In this document: piece after piece, positions 17,704-27,904 of the stretch
Numbering within the stretch: the first letter of the stretch is position 1
Layout: each line of letters opens with the position of its first letter
Assembly: GCF_027214005.1 (NCBI RefSeq)
Contig: NZ_JAPWGY010000007.1
Span: forward strand, 107,660 to 171,659
Reading direction: 5' to 3'
Source: Kiloniella laminariae
GTDB taxonomy: Bacteria > Pseudomonadota > Alphaproteobacteria > Kiloniellales > Kiloniellaceae
Length of the DNA: 64,000 nucleotides
The notes under the pieces: model-generated
Seen by the model: only the letters and a program-made list of their open reading frames with translations
Databases searched by the model: none
Told to the model about the DNA's origin: nothing
Made by a program: the position numbers and the translations under genes

Positions 17704-17737
17704 AAAGGCGTTGTGGACCTCTTGTCCCGACGCCTTT
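17704..17737 (+). terminator. Terminator after mdh
   Basis: AAAGGCGT (17704-17711) pairs perfectly with ACGCCTTT (17730-17737) around an 18-base loop. The T-run is short. Confidence 0.6.
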
Positions 17738-17943
17738 ACTTATCCGGACTATTAGCGGCAGTTATTATCATTTTTCCGACAAAAATTGTTGCAGTGCGGT
17801 TGCGCTCCGGGCACGTAGTGTTAATCTATCGCTAAGCATCAGGTCGTATGCTCTTGTAGTATTCAGGAGCATGATTCGGGTGTTCAGGGCTGTTTGCCCC
17901 TATCAATTTTAATAATAAAACCATTGAGGCTTTGTGGCGTCCC

Positions 17944-19140
17944 ATGAATATTCATGAATATCAAGCTAAAGAGCTGCTGAGAAAATACGGTGTGGCTGTT
18001 CCGCGCGGATCAGTTGCTTTCACACCGGAAGAGGCAGAAAATGCAGCCCGTGAACTGGGCGGTCCGATCTGGGTGGTCAAATCCCAGATTCACGCGGGTG
18101 GCCGCGGTGCTGGTCGTTTTACCGACGACCCCAAAGGCGACGGCGGGGTTCGCCTCTGCAAGACGCTTGATGACGTGAAAGAAAATGCCCGCAAGATGCT
18201 GGGGCATGTTCTGGTGACCAAGCAGACAGGTCCTGCCGGCAAGGAAGTCAAGCGTCTCTATATCGAAGAAGGTTGCGATATCAAACGCGAACTTTATCTG
18301 GGGATGCTGATCGACCGGGCCACCAGCCGTGTGACGGTGATGGCCTCGACAGAAGGTGGTATGGAGATCGAGGAAGTTGCCGAGGCGACTCCTGAAAAAA
18401 TCCTCAAGGTCGCGATTGATCCGGTTGAAGGTTTTATGCCTTACCACGGACGGAAACTTGCTTTTGGCCTCGGCCTGGAAGGCAAACAGGTAGGCGCAGC
18501 CGTGAAATTTATGGCCACCATGTACAAAGCTTTCCTGGATCTGGATGCCAGCATCGTTGAAATCAACCCGCTGGTTGTGACTGGTGCGGGGGATATTATC
18601 GCGCTTGATGCCAAGATGAACTTCGACGACAACGCGCTGTTCCGTCATAAAGACGTTGCGGGCATGCGCGATGAAGACGAAGAAGATGCCAAGGAACTGG
18701 AAGCGGCACGTCATGAGCTGAACTATATTTCACTCGATGGTGAAATCGGCTGTATGGTCAACGGCGCTGGTCTGGCCATGGCGACCATGGACATTATCAA
18801 ACTCTATGGCAGTGAGCCGGCCAACTTCCTTGATGTTGGTGGTGGTGCAACCAAAGAACGGGTTACCGTTGCTTTCAAGATCATTCTCTCTGATCCGAAC
18901 GTCAAAGGCATTCTGGTGAATATCTTTGGGGGAATCATGCGTTGTGATGTGATTGCTGAAGGTGTGGTTGCTGCTGCGCGCGAAGTATCGCTTAATGTGC
19001 CGCTGGTCGTTCGCCTTGAAGGTACGAACGTTGAGCTTGGTAAAAAAATTATGGCGGAATCCGGCCTGCCAATCATCTCCGGGGACGACCTGGCTGATGC
19101 TGCGGAAAAAGTGGTCAAAGCCGTGAAGGAGGCCGCGTAA
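17944..19140 (+). CDS. sucC: Succinyl-CoA synthetase (ADP-forming), beta subunit
   Basis: A 398-residue subunit beginning [17 protein letters not shown], the standard family start, which is why the ATG at 17944 is preferred to an upstream in-frame start at 17932. The ATP-grasp domain carries [15 protein letters not shown] (nucleotide binding). [20 protein letters not shown] and [14 protein letters not shown] are the metal-binding and CoA-side segments. With SucD it converts succinyl-CoA to succinate with substrate-level phosphorylation. A 291-base leader after the mdh terminator suggests its own promoter. sucD follows after one base. Confidence 0.97.
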   Translation: MNIHEYQAKELLRKYGVAVPRGSVAFTPEEAENAARELGGPIWVVKSQIHAGGRGAGRFTDDPKGDGGVRLCKTLDDVKENARKMLGHVLVTKQTGPAGKEVKRLYIEEGCDIKRELYLGMLIDRATSRVTVMASTEGGMEIEEVAEATPEKILKVAIDPVEGFMPYHGRKLAFGLGLEGKQVGAAVKFMATMYKAFLDLDASIVEINPLVVTGAGDIIALDAKMNFDDNALFRHKDVAGMRDEDEEDAKELEAARHELNYISLDGEIGCMVNGAGLAMATMDIIKLYGSEPANFLDVGGGATKERVTVAFKIILSDPNVKGILVNIFGGIMRCDVIAEGVVAAAREVSLNVPLVVRLEGTNVELGKKIMAESGLPIISGDDLADAAEKVVKAVKEAA

Positions 19141-19141
19141 C

Positions 19142-20017
19142 ATGTCGGTACTAGTAAACAAGAATACTCGCGTTATCTGTCAGGGTTTTACAGGTGCGCA
19201 GGGAACGTTTCACTCTGAGCAGGCCCTTGCTTACGGTACAAAAATGGTTGGTGGCGTAACACCGGGGAAAGGTGGTTCTCGCCATCTTGATCTGCCGGTC
19301 TTCAACACGGTTGATGAAGCTGTCCATGTTACTGAAGCAAACGCATCTGTGATTTATGTGCCACCTCCCTTCGCTGCCGATGCAATTCTTGAAGCTGTTG
19401 ATGCTGGTGTCGAGTTGATCATCTGTATTACCGAAGGCATTCCGGTTCTGGACATGGTCCGGGTCAAACGTGCGCTTGCCGGCTCTAATTCCCGTCTTAT
19501 CGGGCCAAACTGCCCGGGCATTATCACGCCGGATGAATGCAAGATCGGGATTATGCCCGGTCATATCCATAAGCGTGGTAAAATCGGCATTGTTTCACGT
19601 TCCGGTACGCTGACCTATGAAGCCGTCGCCCAGACAACGGCTGCCGGACTTGGACAGTCAACCTGTATCGGGATCGGTGGTGACCCTGTGAACGGAACCA
19701 ACTTCATTGATTGCCTTGACCTCTTCCTGGCTGACCCGGAAACGCAGGGCATCATCATGATCGGTGAAATTGGTGGAAGTGCTGAAGAGGAGGCCGCTGA
19801 ATTCTTTGCCTCTTCCAAAATCAAAAAACCAATTGCCGGGTTTATTGCCGGTGTGACTGCACCTCCAGGTCGTCGTATGGGACATGCTGGTGCGATTATC
19901 GCTGGTGGCAAGGGCGGTGCAGACGACAAGATCGAAGCAATGAAATCTGCCGGTTTCCTTGTTGCTGATTCTCCTGCTAGCCTTGGCAGTACAATGTTAC
20001 GTGCGATTCAAGGATAG
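19142..20017 (+). CDS. sucD: Succinyl-CoA synthetase, alpha subunit
   Basis: A 291-residue subunit. The CoA-binding Rossmann part includes [18 protein letters not shown] and [19 protein letters not shown] follows. The phospho-histidine loop is GHAGAI, near residue 248, preceded by TAPPGRRM. Its start is one base after the sucC stop, so translation is coupled and subunits are made in equal amounts. GGAGG lies within the end of sucC. sucA follows within the same transcription unit. Confidence 0.97.
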   Translation: MSVLVNKNTRVICQGFTGAQGTFHSEQALAYGTKMVGGVTPGKGGSRHLDLPVFNTVDEAVHVTEANASVIYVPPPFAADAILEAVDAGVELIICITEGIPVLDMVRVKRALAGSNSRLIGPNCPGIITPDECKIGIMPGHIHKRGKIGIVSRSGTLTYEAVAQTTAAGLGQSTCIGIGGDPVNGTNFIDCLDLFLADPETQGIIMIGEIGGSAEEEAAEFFASSKIKKPIAGFIAGVTAPPGRRMGHAGAIIAGGKGGADDKIEAMKSAGFLVADSPASLGSTMLRAIQG

Positions 20018-20072
20018 ATAACCTTATTTGGAGGGAGCCGGGCTGGACCCCTCCAGCTCGGTAGCATATTTG

Positions 20073-23003
20073 ATGGTGAACACCGTTTCTGGGCATGAGG
20101 CCCGTTATTTCGGCCCTAAAGCTGGAGAGCTGGCCGAGCTCTACGCTCAGTTTTTACGTGACACTGCATCTGTGGATGCAGGCTGGCAGTCGTTTTTCTC
20201 CAACCTTGAAGACGATGCCAAAAACCTTCTGGCCGGGATACAGGGTGCAAGCCCTGTATCCGCTGCCACACAGTCTTCTGTGCCGATGAATGAAGATGAG
20301 AGCCGCAAGGCGACACTTGATTCCATTCGCGCATTGATGCTGATCCGGGCCTACCGCGTGCGGGGACATCTGGAAGCTAATCTTGATCCGCTTGGTCTCA
20401 AACCGATCAACCCCCATCCTGAACTTGATCCCCTGTCCTATGGCTTCCTTGAAGCCGATATGGATCGCCCGATTTTTATCAACGGCGTGCTGGGACTGGA
20501 AACAGCATCCCTGCGGCAGATCGTAGAACGGGTACGCAAGACCTATTGCGGCAAGATCGGTGTTGAGTTCATGCATATCCAGGAGCCAGAGCAGAAGGCC
20601 TGGATTCAGGAGCGCATTGAAGGCATCCACAACCGCACAGATTTTACCGTCAAAGGCAAGCAGGCGATCCTTGAACGCCTGACGGCTGCGGAAACCTTTG
20701 AACAGTTTCTTGGCAAAAAATATACCGGAACCAAACGTTTTGGCCTGGATGGTGCCGAGACCATGATTCCGGCCCTTGAGCAAATTCTCAAAAGGGGATC
20801 GGCACTCGGTCTTGACGAGGTTGTTCTGGGCGTAGCCCATCGAGGCCGCCTGAACATTCTGGCAAACCTGATGGGCAAACCGTTCAGGGCAATCTTTAAC
20901 GAATTCAAGGGTGGTGCAGCCAACCCGGAAGATGTAGGTGGTTCCGGTGATGTGAAATATCATCTGGGCACGTCATCAGACCGTGAATTTGACGGAAACA
21001 CCGTGCATCTTTCGCTGACAGCCAACCCCTCCCATCTTGAAGCCGTTGACCCTGTGGTCGTCGGCAAGGTGCGGGCCAAGCAAGACCAAAAGGGTGATCA
21101 TGACTTTACCCGGACCATGGGTCTTTTGCTCCACGGGGATGCGGCTTTCGCCGGGCAGGGCCTGGTGCCAGAGACACTGGATCTTTCCGAGCTTGAAGGT
21201 TATCAGGTCGGCGGCACGATCCACTTTATTGTTAATAACCAGATCGGCTTTACGACAGACCCCGTAGACTCCCGCTCCGGTCCTTATTGTACCGATGTCG
21301 CCAAAGCCATTCAGGCACCGATTATTCACGTCAATGGTGATGATCCTGAAGCTGTTGTACATGCGGCCCGTATCGCGATCGAGTTCCGTCAGACCTTCAA
21401 AAAGGACATTGTCATTGACATGTTCTGTTATCGCCGCTTTGGCCATAACGAAGGGGACGAACCGACCTTTACCCAGCCCCAGATGTATAAAAAGATTGCC
21501 CAGCAGAAATCTGTGCGCGAGCTCTATGCCGCAGGTCTTTCTGCCGAAGGTGCGGTTACCCAGTCTGACATTGACGGGATGGCAAAAACCTGGTGGGAAA
21601 AGCTGGAAGAAGAATTTGAAGCAGCTGAAAGCTATAAGCCAAACAAGGCCGACTGGTTCGGTGGCGTCTGGTCTCATATGGGGGCGGCACGTGGATATGA
21701 TGCCCGTCGCGGTAACACCGGGGTTGAACTCGACCTGCTGAAGGAAGTCGGCAACGCTCTGTGCAAGGTTCCTGAAGGTTTCAATATCCATCGCAAGATT
21801 GCCCGCCAGCTGAAAACCAAACAGAAGATGATCGACAGCGGCGAAGGAATCGATTGGGCAACAGCCGAAGCCCTGGCTTATGGAACACTGGTGGTCGAAG
21901 GACATCCTGTGCGTCTTTCTGGCCAGGATTGTAACCGCGGGACATTCTCTCAGCGTCATGCAGCCTGGATCGATCAAAAAAATGAAGATGAATACAAACC
22001 GCTGAATAACATCCGGCCAAGCCAGGCGCATGCCAAGATTATCAACAGTCCGTTGAGTGAGCTTGCGGTTCTTGGTTTTGAATATGGGTATTCGCTGGCT
22101 GAGCCTGATGCACTGGTCCTCTGGGAAGCCCAGTTTGGTGACTTTGTGAACGGTGCACAGATCATTATCGATCAGTTTATCGTTTCGGGTGAATCAAAAT
22201 GGTTGCGTATGTGCGGCCTGGTGATGTTGTTGCCGCATGGTTATGAGGGGCAGGGACCAGAGCATTCCTCTGGCCGGGTCGAGCGCTTCTTGCAGTCCTG
22301 TGCGGAAGACAATATCCAGGTGGTCAACTGTACGACCCCTGCGAACTATTTCCATGTGTTACGTCGTCAGATCCATCGCGGTTTCCGTAAACCTTTGATC
22401 GTTATGACACCAAAGTCACTGCTGCGTCACAAGAGCTGTGTGTCCAAACTGGAAGATATGCTGCCAGGGACATCATTCCACCGGGTTCTGCCTTGTGAGA
22501 TTAATGTTGCCGAGCCAAGCAAGGTCAAACAGGTCGTTCTTTGTAGCGGAAAGGTCTACTACGATTTGCTCGAAGAGCGAGAAACCCGTGGTATTGACAA
22601 TATCCACATCATCCGGCTGGAACAGCTCTACCCCTTCCCGGCAGAAGCTCTGTCGCAGAATCTGGCAGGCTATGAACATTGTGATCTTGTCTGGTGTCAG
22701 GAAGAACCCCGTAACATGGGGGGCTGGTCTTTTGTCTCCACCTTTATCGAAGAGGTGGCTGAAGAGATGGGCTTCAAGAACTTCCGGCCCCGCTATGCCG
22801 GACGGAAAACCGCGGCTTCTCCCGCAACAGGGTCAGCCAGAAAGCATGTTGAGCAGCAGGCTGCCCTGCTGGATGATGCTTTGACAATTGGCAAGAAAGC
22901 CATGAGCCGCATTCAGACCCGCAAGGCAGAAGAGCTGGAGGCTCGGAATGCAGCCTCTGCGAAAGTGGAAAGCATGCGCCCGGTTGCTAAGGCCGGAGAG
23001 TAA
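20073..23003 (+). CDS. sucA: 2-Oxoglutarate dehydrogenase E1 component
   Basis: A thiamine-diphosphate enzyme of about 976 residues that decarboxylates 2-oxoglutarate and transfers succinyl to SucB. The N-terminal segment AGELAELYAQFLRDTASVDA followed by GWQSFF is the E2-binding start. Also seen are VVLGVAHRGRLNILANLMGK, NPSHLEAVDPVVVGK and RRFGHNEGDEPTFTQP (thiamine/metal binding), plus the transketolase-like pyrimidine domain GRGTFSQRHA. The start is uncertain: a GGAGGGAG at 20030-20037 is well placed for a CTG at 20043, while the ATG at 20073 and a TTG at 20028 are also in frame. It sits in the sucCDAB run; an attenuator-like hairpin follows it. Confidence 0.95.
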   Translation: MVNTVSGHEARYFGPKAGELAELYAQFLRDTASVDAGWQSFFSNLEDDAKNLLAGIQGASPVSAATQSSVPMNEDESRKATLDSIRALMLIRAYRVRGHLEANLDPLGLKPINPHPELDPLSYGFLEADMDRPIFINGVLGLETASLRQIVERVRKTYCGKIGVEFMHIQEPEQKAWIQERIEGIHNRTDFTVKGKQAILERLTAAETFEQFLGKKYTGTKRFGLDGAETMIPALEQILKRGSALGLDEVVLGVAHRGRLNILANLMGKPFRAIFNEFKGGAANPEDVGGSGDVKYHLGTSSDREFDGNTVHLSLTANPSHLEAVDPVVVGKVRAKQDQKGDHDFTRTMGLLLHGDAAFAGQGLVPETLDLSELEGYQVGGTIHFIVNNQIGFTTDPVDSRSGPYCTDVAKAIQAPIIHVNGDDPEAVVHAARIAIEFRQTFKKDIVIDMFCYRRFGHNEGDEPTFTQPQMYKKIAQQKSVRELYAAGLSAEGAVTQSDIDGMAKTWWEKLEEEFEAAESYKPNKADWFGGVWSHMGAARGYDARRGNTGVELDLLKEVGNALCKVPEGFNIHRKIARQLKTKQKMIDSGEGIDWATAEALAYGTLVVEGHPVRLSGQDCNRGTFSQRHAAWIDQKNEDEYKPLNNIRPSQAHAKIINSPLSELAVLGFEYGYSLAEPDALVLWEAQFGDFVNGAQIIIDQFIVSGESKWLRMCGLVMLLPHGYEGQGPEHSSGRVERFLQSCAEDNIQVVNCTTPANYFHVLRRQIHRGFRKPLIVMTPKSLLRHKSCVSKLEDMLPGTSFHRVLPCEINVAEPSKVKQVVLCSGKVYYDLLEERETRGIDNIHIIRLEQLYPFPAEALSQNLAGYEHCDLVWCQEEPRNMGGWSFVSTFIEEVAEEMGFKNFRPRYAGRKTAASPATGSARKHVEQQAALLDDALTIGKKAMSRIQTRKAEELEARNAASAKVESMRPVAKAGE

Positions 23004-23008
23004 TATCC

Positions 23009-23034
23009 AGGGTGACCCGATTCCGGGTCACCCT
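23009..23034 (+). terminator. Hairpin between sucA and sucB (attenuator-like)
   Basis: AGGGTGACCC (23009-23018) pairs perfectly with GGGTCACCCT (23025-23034) around a six-base loop, followed by TTCTCG, not a clean T-run. It may lower read-through into sucB or stabilise the sucA message end. Confidence 0.6.
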
Positions 23035-23113
23035 TTCTCGACACGGGATGGTTTATACCTGTACCATCCACACCTGAACATGATCAGACAATAAAGATAA
23101 ATTGAGAACAAAA

Positions 23114-24799
23114 ATGGCCACCGAAATTGTAGTTCCGGTTCTAGGGGAATCTGTCAGCGAGGCAACCGTTGCAAAATGGTTGAAACAACCGGGTGACGCT
23201 GTTGCTCTGGATGAGGCGATTGTGGAGCTTGAAACCGACAAGGTTACGCTTGAGGTCAATGCCGCCGCCGCCGGCGTGCTTGAGGCAATTGTTGCCAATG
23301 AAGGAGATGACGTACAGGTCGGTGCACTACTGGGTACGATCACTGCTGGCGGAGCTGCAACAGCACCTGCCGCGCCAACGACCAAAGCTGCGCCGACTGA
23401 AGACAAGGTTGTGAAAGAAGAACCTGCTGCGACACCGCCTGCCAGTAAGGGCGGGGAGACCGACGGAGCACCGGTTGATATTCCGGTGCCGACTCTTGGA
23501 GAGTCTGTGACCGAGGCAACAGTTGCTCAATGGATGAAAAAAGTTGGTGACAGTGTTGCTTTGGATGAAGCGATCTGCGAACTGGAAACCGACAAGGTGA
23601 CGCTTGAAGTCAATGCGCCTGCTGCTGGTGTTCTTACATCTATTGCGGCAGAAGCCGGAGCGGATGTCGGGGTTGGTGCTGTCCTTGGTGTTATCACACC
23701 AGGCGGAAGCGGTGCGGCGGTATCCACTGCGCCCGCAGCAAAAGCAACAGCGACAGCCTCTGCCACACCAGCACCCGCCAAGTCCGTTGCAGCAGGAGAG
23801 GGGCTGGATCCCGCCAAAATCAAGGGATCTGGCGTCGGTGGAAAAGTCAGCGCATCCGATCTGCAGGCTTTTCTTGAAGCCAGTACGGCCTCTGCGGCAA
23901 TGACCTTGCCTCCTTCTGTTGCCAAATTGATTGCCGAAAACAATCTCAACCCGCACAAGATCAAGGGTACGGGTAAAGATGGTGCCCTGACCAAGGGGGA
24001 TGTGCTGGAATATCTGAAAAATCCACCAGCTGCACCTGCAGCAGCTCCGGCTGTTGCGGCTTCCGCATCTGTCGTGGCAGCTCCCGCAGCAGCATCCGCA
24101 CCACGCGAGACCCGCGAACGGATGTCGAAAATGCGCAAGACAATCTCGCGCCGTCTCAAGGAAGCCCAGAATACGGCCGCCATGCTGACGACCTTCAACG
24201 AGATTGACATGTCAGCGGTAATGGCGACCCGTAAGCAGTACAAAGACGATTTTGAGAAAAAGCATTCTGTCCGCCTTGGTTTCAACAGCTTCTTTGCCAA
24301 GGCCGTTGTCGAGGCCCTGAAAGATGTGCCTGCCGTAAATGCCCGTATTGATGGCGAAGATATTGTTTACAACAGTTTCTTTGATATCGGTATGGCAGTT
24401 TCGACACCTTCTGGCCTGATGGTTCCGGTGATCCGGGATTGCGACAAGAAGAACTTTGCCGAAATCGAAGGCAGTCTGGGCGAGCTGGCGAAAAAAGGCC
24501 GGGATGGCAAGCTGGGCATGGACGACATGACTGGTGGCAGCTTCACCATTACCAATGGTGGTGTTTTCGGGTCTTTGCTTTCAACACCCATCCTGAACAT
24601 GCCCCAGGCCGCTATTCTCGGTCTGCACAAGATCGAAGAACGCCCCGTTGCAGAAAACGGTCAGGTTGTTATTCGGCCAATGATGTATGTGGCTCTGAGT
24701 TACGACCATCGCCTGATTGATGGACGTGAAGCAGTTACCTTCCTGGTCCGTATCAAGGAATGCATGGAAGATCCCCAGCGGATGTTGCTGAACATGTAA
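23114..24799 (+). CDS. sucB: 2-Oxoglutarate dehydrogenase E2 (dihydrolipoyl succinyltransferase), duplicated-domain form
   Basis: A 561-residue E2, much longer than the usual 400-430 residue alphaproteobacterial SucB. Two lipoyl domains are present (about 3-77 and 121-196), each with ETDKVTLEV; the predicted lipoylated lysines are Lys43 and Lys161. Two subunit-binding-domain-like segments follow: residues 220-256 ([16 protein letters not shown]) and 266-302 ([16 protein letters not shown]). The catalytic domain (about 330-561) ends with [12 protein letters not shown]; His532 is catalytic. Ala/Pro-rich linkers join the domains. It transfers succinyl to CoA and holds E1 and Lpd. The start is taken at the ATG giving [13 protein letters not shown]; a TTG lies four codons upstream. 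Confidence 0.95.
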   Translation: MATEIVVPVLGESVSEATVAKWLKQPGDAVALDEAIVELETDKVTLEVNAAAAGVLEAIVANEGDDVQVGALLGTITAGGAATAPAAPTTKAAPTEDKVVKEEPAATPPASKGGETDGAPVDIPVPTLGESVTEATVAQWMKKVGDSVALDEAICELETDKVTLEVNAPAAGVLTSIAAEAGADVGVGAVLGVITPGGSGAAVSTAPAAKATATASATPAPAKSVAAGEGLDPAKIKGSGVGGKVSASDLQAFLEASTASAAMTLPPSVAKLIAENNLNPHKIKGTGKDGALTKGDVLEYLKNPPAAPAAAPAVAASASVVAAPAAASAPRETRERMSKMRKTISRRLKEAQNTAAMLTTFNEIDMSAVMATRKQYKDDFEKKHSVRLGFNSFFAKAVVEALKDVPAVNARIDGEDIVYNSFFDIGMAVSTPSGLMVPVIRDCDKKNFAEIEGSLGELAKKGRDGKLGMDDMTGGSFTITNGGVFGSLLSTPILNMPQAAILGLHKIEERPVAENGQVVIRPMMYVALSYDHRLIDGREAVTFLVRIKECMEDPQRMLLNM

Positions 24800-24821
24800 T
24801 TCAGTCTGGCTGAATAAGTGA

Positions 24822-24857
24822 AAAAGGGAGACCTGCATATCATCAGGTCTCCCTTTT
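24822..24857 (+). terminator. Terminator after sucB
   Basis: AAAAGGGAGACCTG (24822-24835) pairs perfectly with CAGGTCTCCCTTTT (24844-24857) around an eight-base loop. This strong 14-bp hairpin ends the suc transcript. Confidence 0.88.
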
Positions 24858-24967
24858 CTGTGAAAAGCGCTGCTTTCATTTGGCGCTTTTACAGTTTCTA
24901 TTCTAAAATACAGGCAGCAAAAAACAGCGGGCTGTATTCTGTAAAGTTATGAAAATGGGGAAGCGGC

Positions 24968-25330
24968 ATGGATGAAGTACCTTTAAACTTTGATCACCTG
25001 ATTGATCGGAGCGGCCATGCTGAATATGAGCTTAACCTGACAGGATTGGATCTGGCACACACGCTGGAATCGATCCGGCGTATGATTGACCGGCAACGGC
25101 GCCGCCGTGGAACGCGGAGTGTGTTGATCAGGCTTGATCCCCCGGTACCAGGTCAGGGTATAACGCTGTTTCGCCCTGTAGGCCAACATCTGGTTGAGCT
25201 GCTGAAGCAGGGACTGATTGCAAAGGTCAAGCCCTATGCAGATCAGGAATGTACTGGTTTTGTTATCCACCTGCCTTCAGGTAAGGCCACAGATGAAGAG
25301 ACTGGCCCTGAGGAAGTTACCACGCATTGA
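24968..25330 (+). CDS. Uncharacterised 120-residue protein
   Basis: I do not recognise a family. The protein is soluble and charged, with a basic run RQRRRRGTRS near residues 43-52 and a pattern that alternates helix and strand: LDLAHTLESIRRMIDRQ, then SVLIRLDPP, HLVELLKQGLIAKVKPYAD and CTGFVIHLP. This could be a small alpha/beta domain. The acidic C-terminus looks disordered. GGGGAAGCGGC precedes the ATG, and codon use resembles the neighbours, so it is likely a real gene. It stands between the sucB terminator and a convergent XRE regulator, so it is probably monocistronic. Confidence 0.65.
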   Translation: MDEVPLNFDHLIDRSGHAEYELNLTGLDLAHTLESIRRMIDRQRRRRGTRSVLIRLDPPVPGQGITLFRPVGQHLVELLKQGLIAKVKPYADQECTGFVIHLPSGKATDEETGPEEVTTH

Positions 25331-25396
25331 GGCCGTGTCGGCGTTGAGTTCCGGATGATCCACGGGGCAAAGTCTCCTGATGAAACAGAATCCTGT

Positions 25397-26029
25397 TTAA
25401 TGGGAATTCGGAGTTGAAATCCAGATAATCACGGCGTCTTCCGGGCTGGTGGAGACACAGGCGTGTCCCATGCCACTATCATAATAGAGGCTGTCTCCGG
25501 CTGAAAGGCTAACGGGTTCGTAAAACTCGGAATAGAAGGTCATCGCCCCTTCGAGCACGTAGAGAAATTCTTCACCATTGTGGCGTACCAGTTCACCGAA
25601 CTCGGTAATATCCCGGGCACGGATTACGCTTTTGAAAGGAATCATGCGCTTGTTGCTGATTTCGGTACACAGCAACTCGTGTTCATAGGTTGCAGTCGGG
25701 TGAGGTGTGCCTTCGCCATGACGCGTCAAGGCGCGACGACCAATGTTTTGGGGAAGGTTGCTCTTGGTGAAGAGCTGAGGGATGTCGATTTCGAGTCCTT
25801 TAACCAGCTTCTGGACAACATCGAAGGTCGGGGACATCTGGTCATTTTCGATCTTGGATAGAGTTGAACGGGCAAGACCTGTCCTGCGTGAGGCCTCTTC
25901 CAGGGTCCAGTCACGCTGTTTGCGGAATTGTCTCAGACGTGTGCCGAGTTTGAGCGGCTCCAGACTTTGTTCCGCGCCGGAAATCGTGGCTTTGGCAGTG
26001 ACTGCCGGGGTCGGGTTCTTGCTGTTCAT
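25397..26029 (-). CDS. XRE-family transcriptional regulator with cupin domain
   Basis: A 210-residue regulator. The N-terminal helix-turn-helix (about 28-82) contains LGTRLRQFRKQRDWTLEEAS and GLARSTLSKIENDQMSPTFD. The C-terminal cupin (about 120-205) contains HNGEEFLYVLEGAMTFYSEF and DSLYYDSGMGHACVS. XRE-cupin proteins usually repress transport or catabolic genes and respond to a small ligand such as an amino acid or polyamine. It is divergent from lpd, with a 307-base gap holding a short palindrome near its own start, so autoregulation is plausible. Control of lpd by it is only inference from position. Confidence 0.9.
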   Translation of the reverse strand: MNSKNPTPAVTAKATISGAEQSLEPLKLGTRLRQFRKQRDWTLEEASRRTGLARSTLSKIENDQMSPTFDVVQKLVKGLEIDIPQLFTKSNLPQNIGRRALTRHGEGTPHPTATYEHELLCTEISNKRMIPFKSVIRARDITEFGELVRHNGEEFLYVLEGAMTFYSEFYEPVSLSAGDSLYYDSGMGHACVSTSPEDAVIIWISTPNSH

Positions 26030-26336
26030 CCCTTTTGCTCCGTTGATGTCGTTATTTGTTTGAACGGGGCGTCATTGTTGTATCGTTCTTTGGGAAATAA
26101 GTTTCCTATAAGAAATATTTGATTGCCATTGGAATATTAGCTAATCTTGGCTTGTTTGTGAATTGTTATGTTCCCGCTCGTGTTTTTCTCGTTTTTTCTT
26201 GCTTCAAGACTAGGTCCGTCAGGTTTCCTATGCTATCCAGATTGCTTCAATCGAATAGCTCATTGCCGACCAGTCATCAGCATGAAACGTCACGGCGATG
26301 GGATTGGTCCCTTGGACACTGAAAGGATCTTTGAAA
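26030..26336. other. Divergent region between the XRE-cupin gene and lpd
   Basis: No gene is seen. GGAAA-TAAG-TTTCC (26093-26106) and ATTAG-CTAAT (26136-26145) are perfect short inverted repeats about 65-115 bases upstream of the XRE gene start and are candidate operators. The lpd promoter should also lie here, but no strong consensus stands out. Confidence 0.42.
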
Positions 26337-27737
26337 ATGAGTGAGGCTCTCTACGATCTGGTTATCATCGGGGGTGGTCCGGGTGGTTACGTCGCGGCAA
26401 TCCGCGCAGCTCAGTTGGGACTCAAAACTGCCTGTGTTGAAGGAAGGGGCACCCTGGGGGGGACCTGTCTCAATGTAGGTTGCATGCCGTCCAAGGCACT
26501 GTTGCAATCGTCTGAAAAATTCGTTGATGCCAGCAAGCATTTTGCAGCGCATGGCATCAAGGCAGATGTCAAACTTGACCTCGATACCATGCTTGCCCGC
26601 AAGGACAAGGTGGTCGATGACCTGACCAAAGGTGTCGAGTTTCTGCTCAAGAAAAACAAAGTTGATTACATCAAGGGCTGGGGTGCCATTCCCAAAACAG
26701 GCGAAGTCCTGGTTAAAGGAGAAAGCGGCGAGCAGACTCTCAAAGCCAAGAATATTCTGATCGCTACCGGGTCTGAATCTACGCCTTTGCCCGGTATCGA
26801 AACCGACGAGAAACAGATCGTTACCTCTACCGGCGCGTTGTCCTTCAAGAAAGTGCCCGAGCATCTGGTGGTTATCGGTGCTGGTGTGATCGGGCTTGAG
26901 CTCGGTTCTGTCTGGTCCCGGCTGGGCGCGACAGTAACTGTGGTCGAGTTCCTTGATCGTGTGCTGCCGGGTATGGATGGTGAAACCGCCAAGCTGGCAC
27001 AGCGGGTTCTGACGAAGCAGGGGCTCAAGTTCAAGCTCGGCATGAAAGTCACAGGAGCAGCCAAATCCAAAGGCAAGGTCAAGCTGACCATGGAATCTGT
27101 GAAAAAGGGCACGACCGAAGAGCTGGAAGTCGATGCGGTTCTGGTCTCTATTGGACGCCGTGCCTATACCAAGGGGCTTGGCCTTGAAGAACTTGGTGTG
27201 AAGATGGAACGGGGTGTTATCCAGGTCGATGATCACTTCCAGACCTCTGTCCCGGGGATCTATGCCATCGGCGACTGTATCCCTGGACCGATGTTGGCGC
27301 ACAAGGCAGAAGAAGATGGTGTGGCCTGTGTCGAGACCCTTGCCGGACAGAAGGGGCATGTGAACTATGCGCTGGTACCCGGTGTGGTCTACACCCATCC
27401 GGAAATCGCCTGTGTTGGCAAAAGCGAAGAGGCGCTCAAGGAAGCCGGTGTCGAATACAAGGTTGGCAAGTTTCCTTTCAGTGCCAACAGTCGCGCCCGG
27501 GCCATGGGCGAATCTGACGGCCAGGTCAAGATTCTGTCTGATGCCACATCCGATAAGGTCCTTGGGGTACACATCATCGGTCCGGCAGCTGGCGAGCTTC
27601 TCTCTGAAGCTGTAGCGGTGATGGAGTTTGGTGGTTCGGCGGAAGACATTGCCCGGACATGCCATTCACATCCTGGTCTGAGTGAAGCGGTCAAGGAAGC
27701 AGCGCTGGCTGTAGCAGGTCGCGCGATTCACATGTAA
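26337..27737 (+). CDS. lpd: Dihydrolipoyl dehydrogenase (E3)
   Basis: A 466-residue flavoprotein that reoxidises lipoamide of the E2 proteins with NAD. FAD fold: [17 protein letters not shown]. The redox-active disulfide is in [13 protein letters not shown]. The NAD fold is [16 protein letters not shown]. The second FAD segment is [20 protein letters not shown]. The catalytic His-Glu pair is in [14 protein letters not shown]. The ATG at 26337 follows AAGGAT; an in-frame start 13 codons upstream is unlikely. It is separated from sucB by two genes but is evidently the E3 of this 2-oxoglutarate dehydrogenase. Confidence 0.97.
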   Translation: MSEALYDLVIIGGGPGGYVAAIRAAQLGLKTACVEGRGTLGGTCLNVGCMPSKALLQSSEKFVDASKHFAAHGIKADVKLDLDTMLARKDKVVDDLTKGVEFLLKKNKVDYIKGWGAIPKTGEVLVKGESGEQTLKAKNILIATGSESTPLPGIETDEKQIVTSTGALSFKKVPEHLVVIGAGVIGLELGSVWSRLGATVTVVEFLDRVLPGMDGETAKLAQRVLTKQGLKFKLGMKVTGAAKSKGKVKLTMESVKKGTTEELEVDAVLVSIGRRAYTKGLGLEELGVKMERGVIQVDDHFQTSVPGIYAIGDCIPGPMLAHKAEEDGVACVETLAGQKGHVNYALVPGVVYTHPEIACVGKSEEALKEAGVEYKVGKFPFSANSRARAMGESDGQVKILSDATSDKVLGVHIIGPAAGELLSEAVAVMEFGGSAEDIARTCHSHPGLSEAVKEAALAVAGRAIHM

Positions 27738-27760
27738 TGGCTTAATGCCTGTGGATTTCA

Positions 27761-27792
27761 AAAGAGGTAGCCGAAAGGCTGCCTCTTTTTTT
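27761..27792 (+). terminator. Terminator after lpd
   Basis: AAAGAGGTAGCC (27761-27772) and GGCTGCCTCTTT (27777-27788) pair around a GAAA tetraloop with one G-T pair; the right arm runs into eight T. This is a classic rho-independent terminator. Confidence 0.92.
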
Positions 27793-27904
27793 GCGTCCGA
27801 TCTACAGGCCGGGAAGAGAGAATCAGGAAAATATTACTGGCTCCAAAACAGGGGGGGCGGGTAGTATCGCCGTTCCCTGAAAACCGTGGCGGAGGAAATC
27901 GGCG

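Noticed and set aside
17848..17872. ATGCTC-N13-GAGCAT inverted repeat before sucC
   Set aside because: Six-base arms with a long spacer are expected by chance in a leader of this size, and no promoter overlaps it.
20976..22031. Minus-strand open frame of 351 codons opposite sucA
   Set aside because: Antisense shadow of the conserved E1 gene, with no ribosome site or domain.
23114..23800. Doubled lipoyl domain as an assembly error
   Set aside because: The two copies differ at many residues and have different linkers, so they are two real domains.
26277..27665. Minus-strand open frame of 462 codons opposite lpd
   Set aside because: The lpd protein is complete and strongly conserved; the antisense frame has no motif and arises from codon bias.
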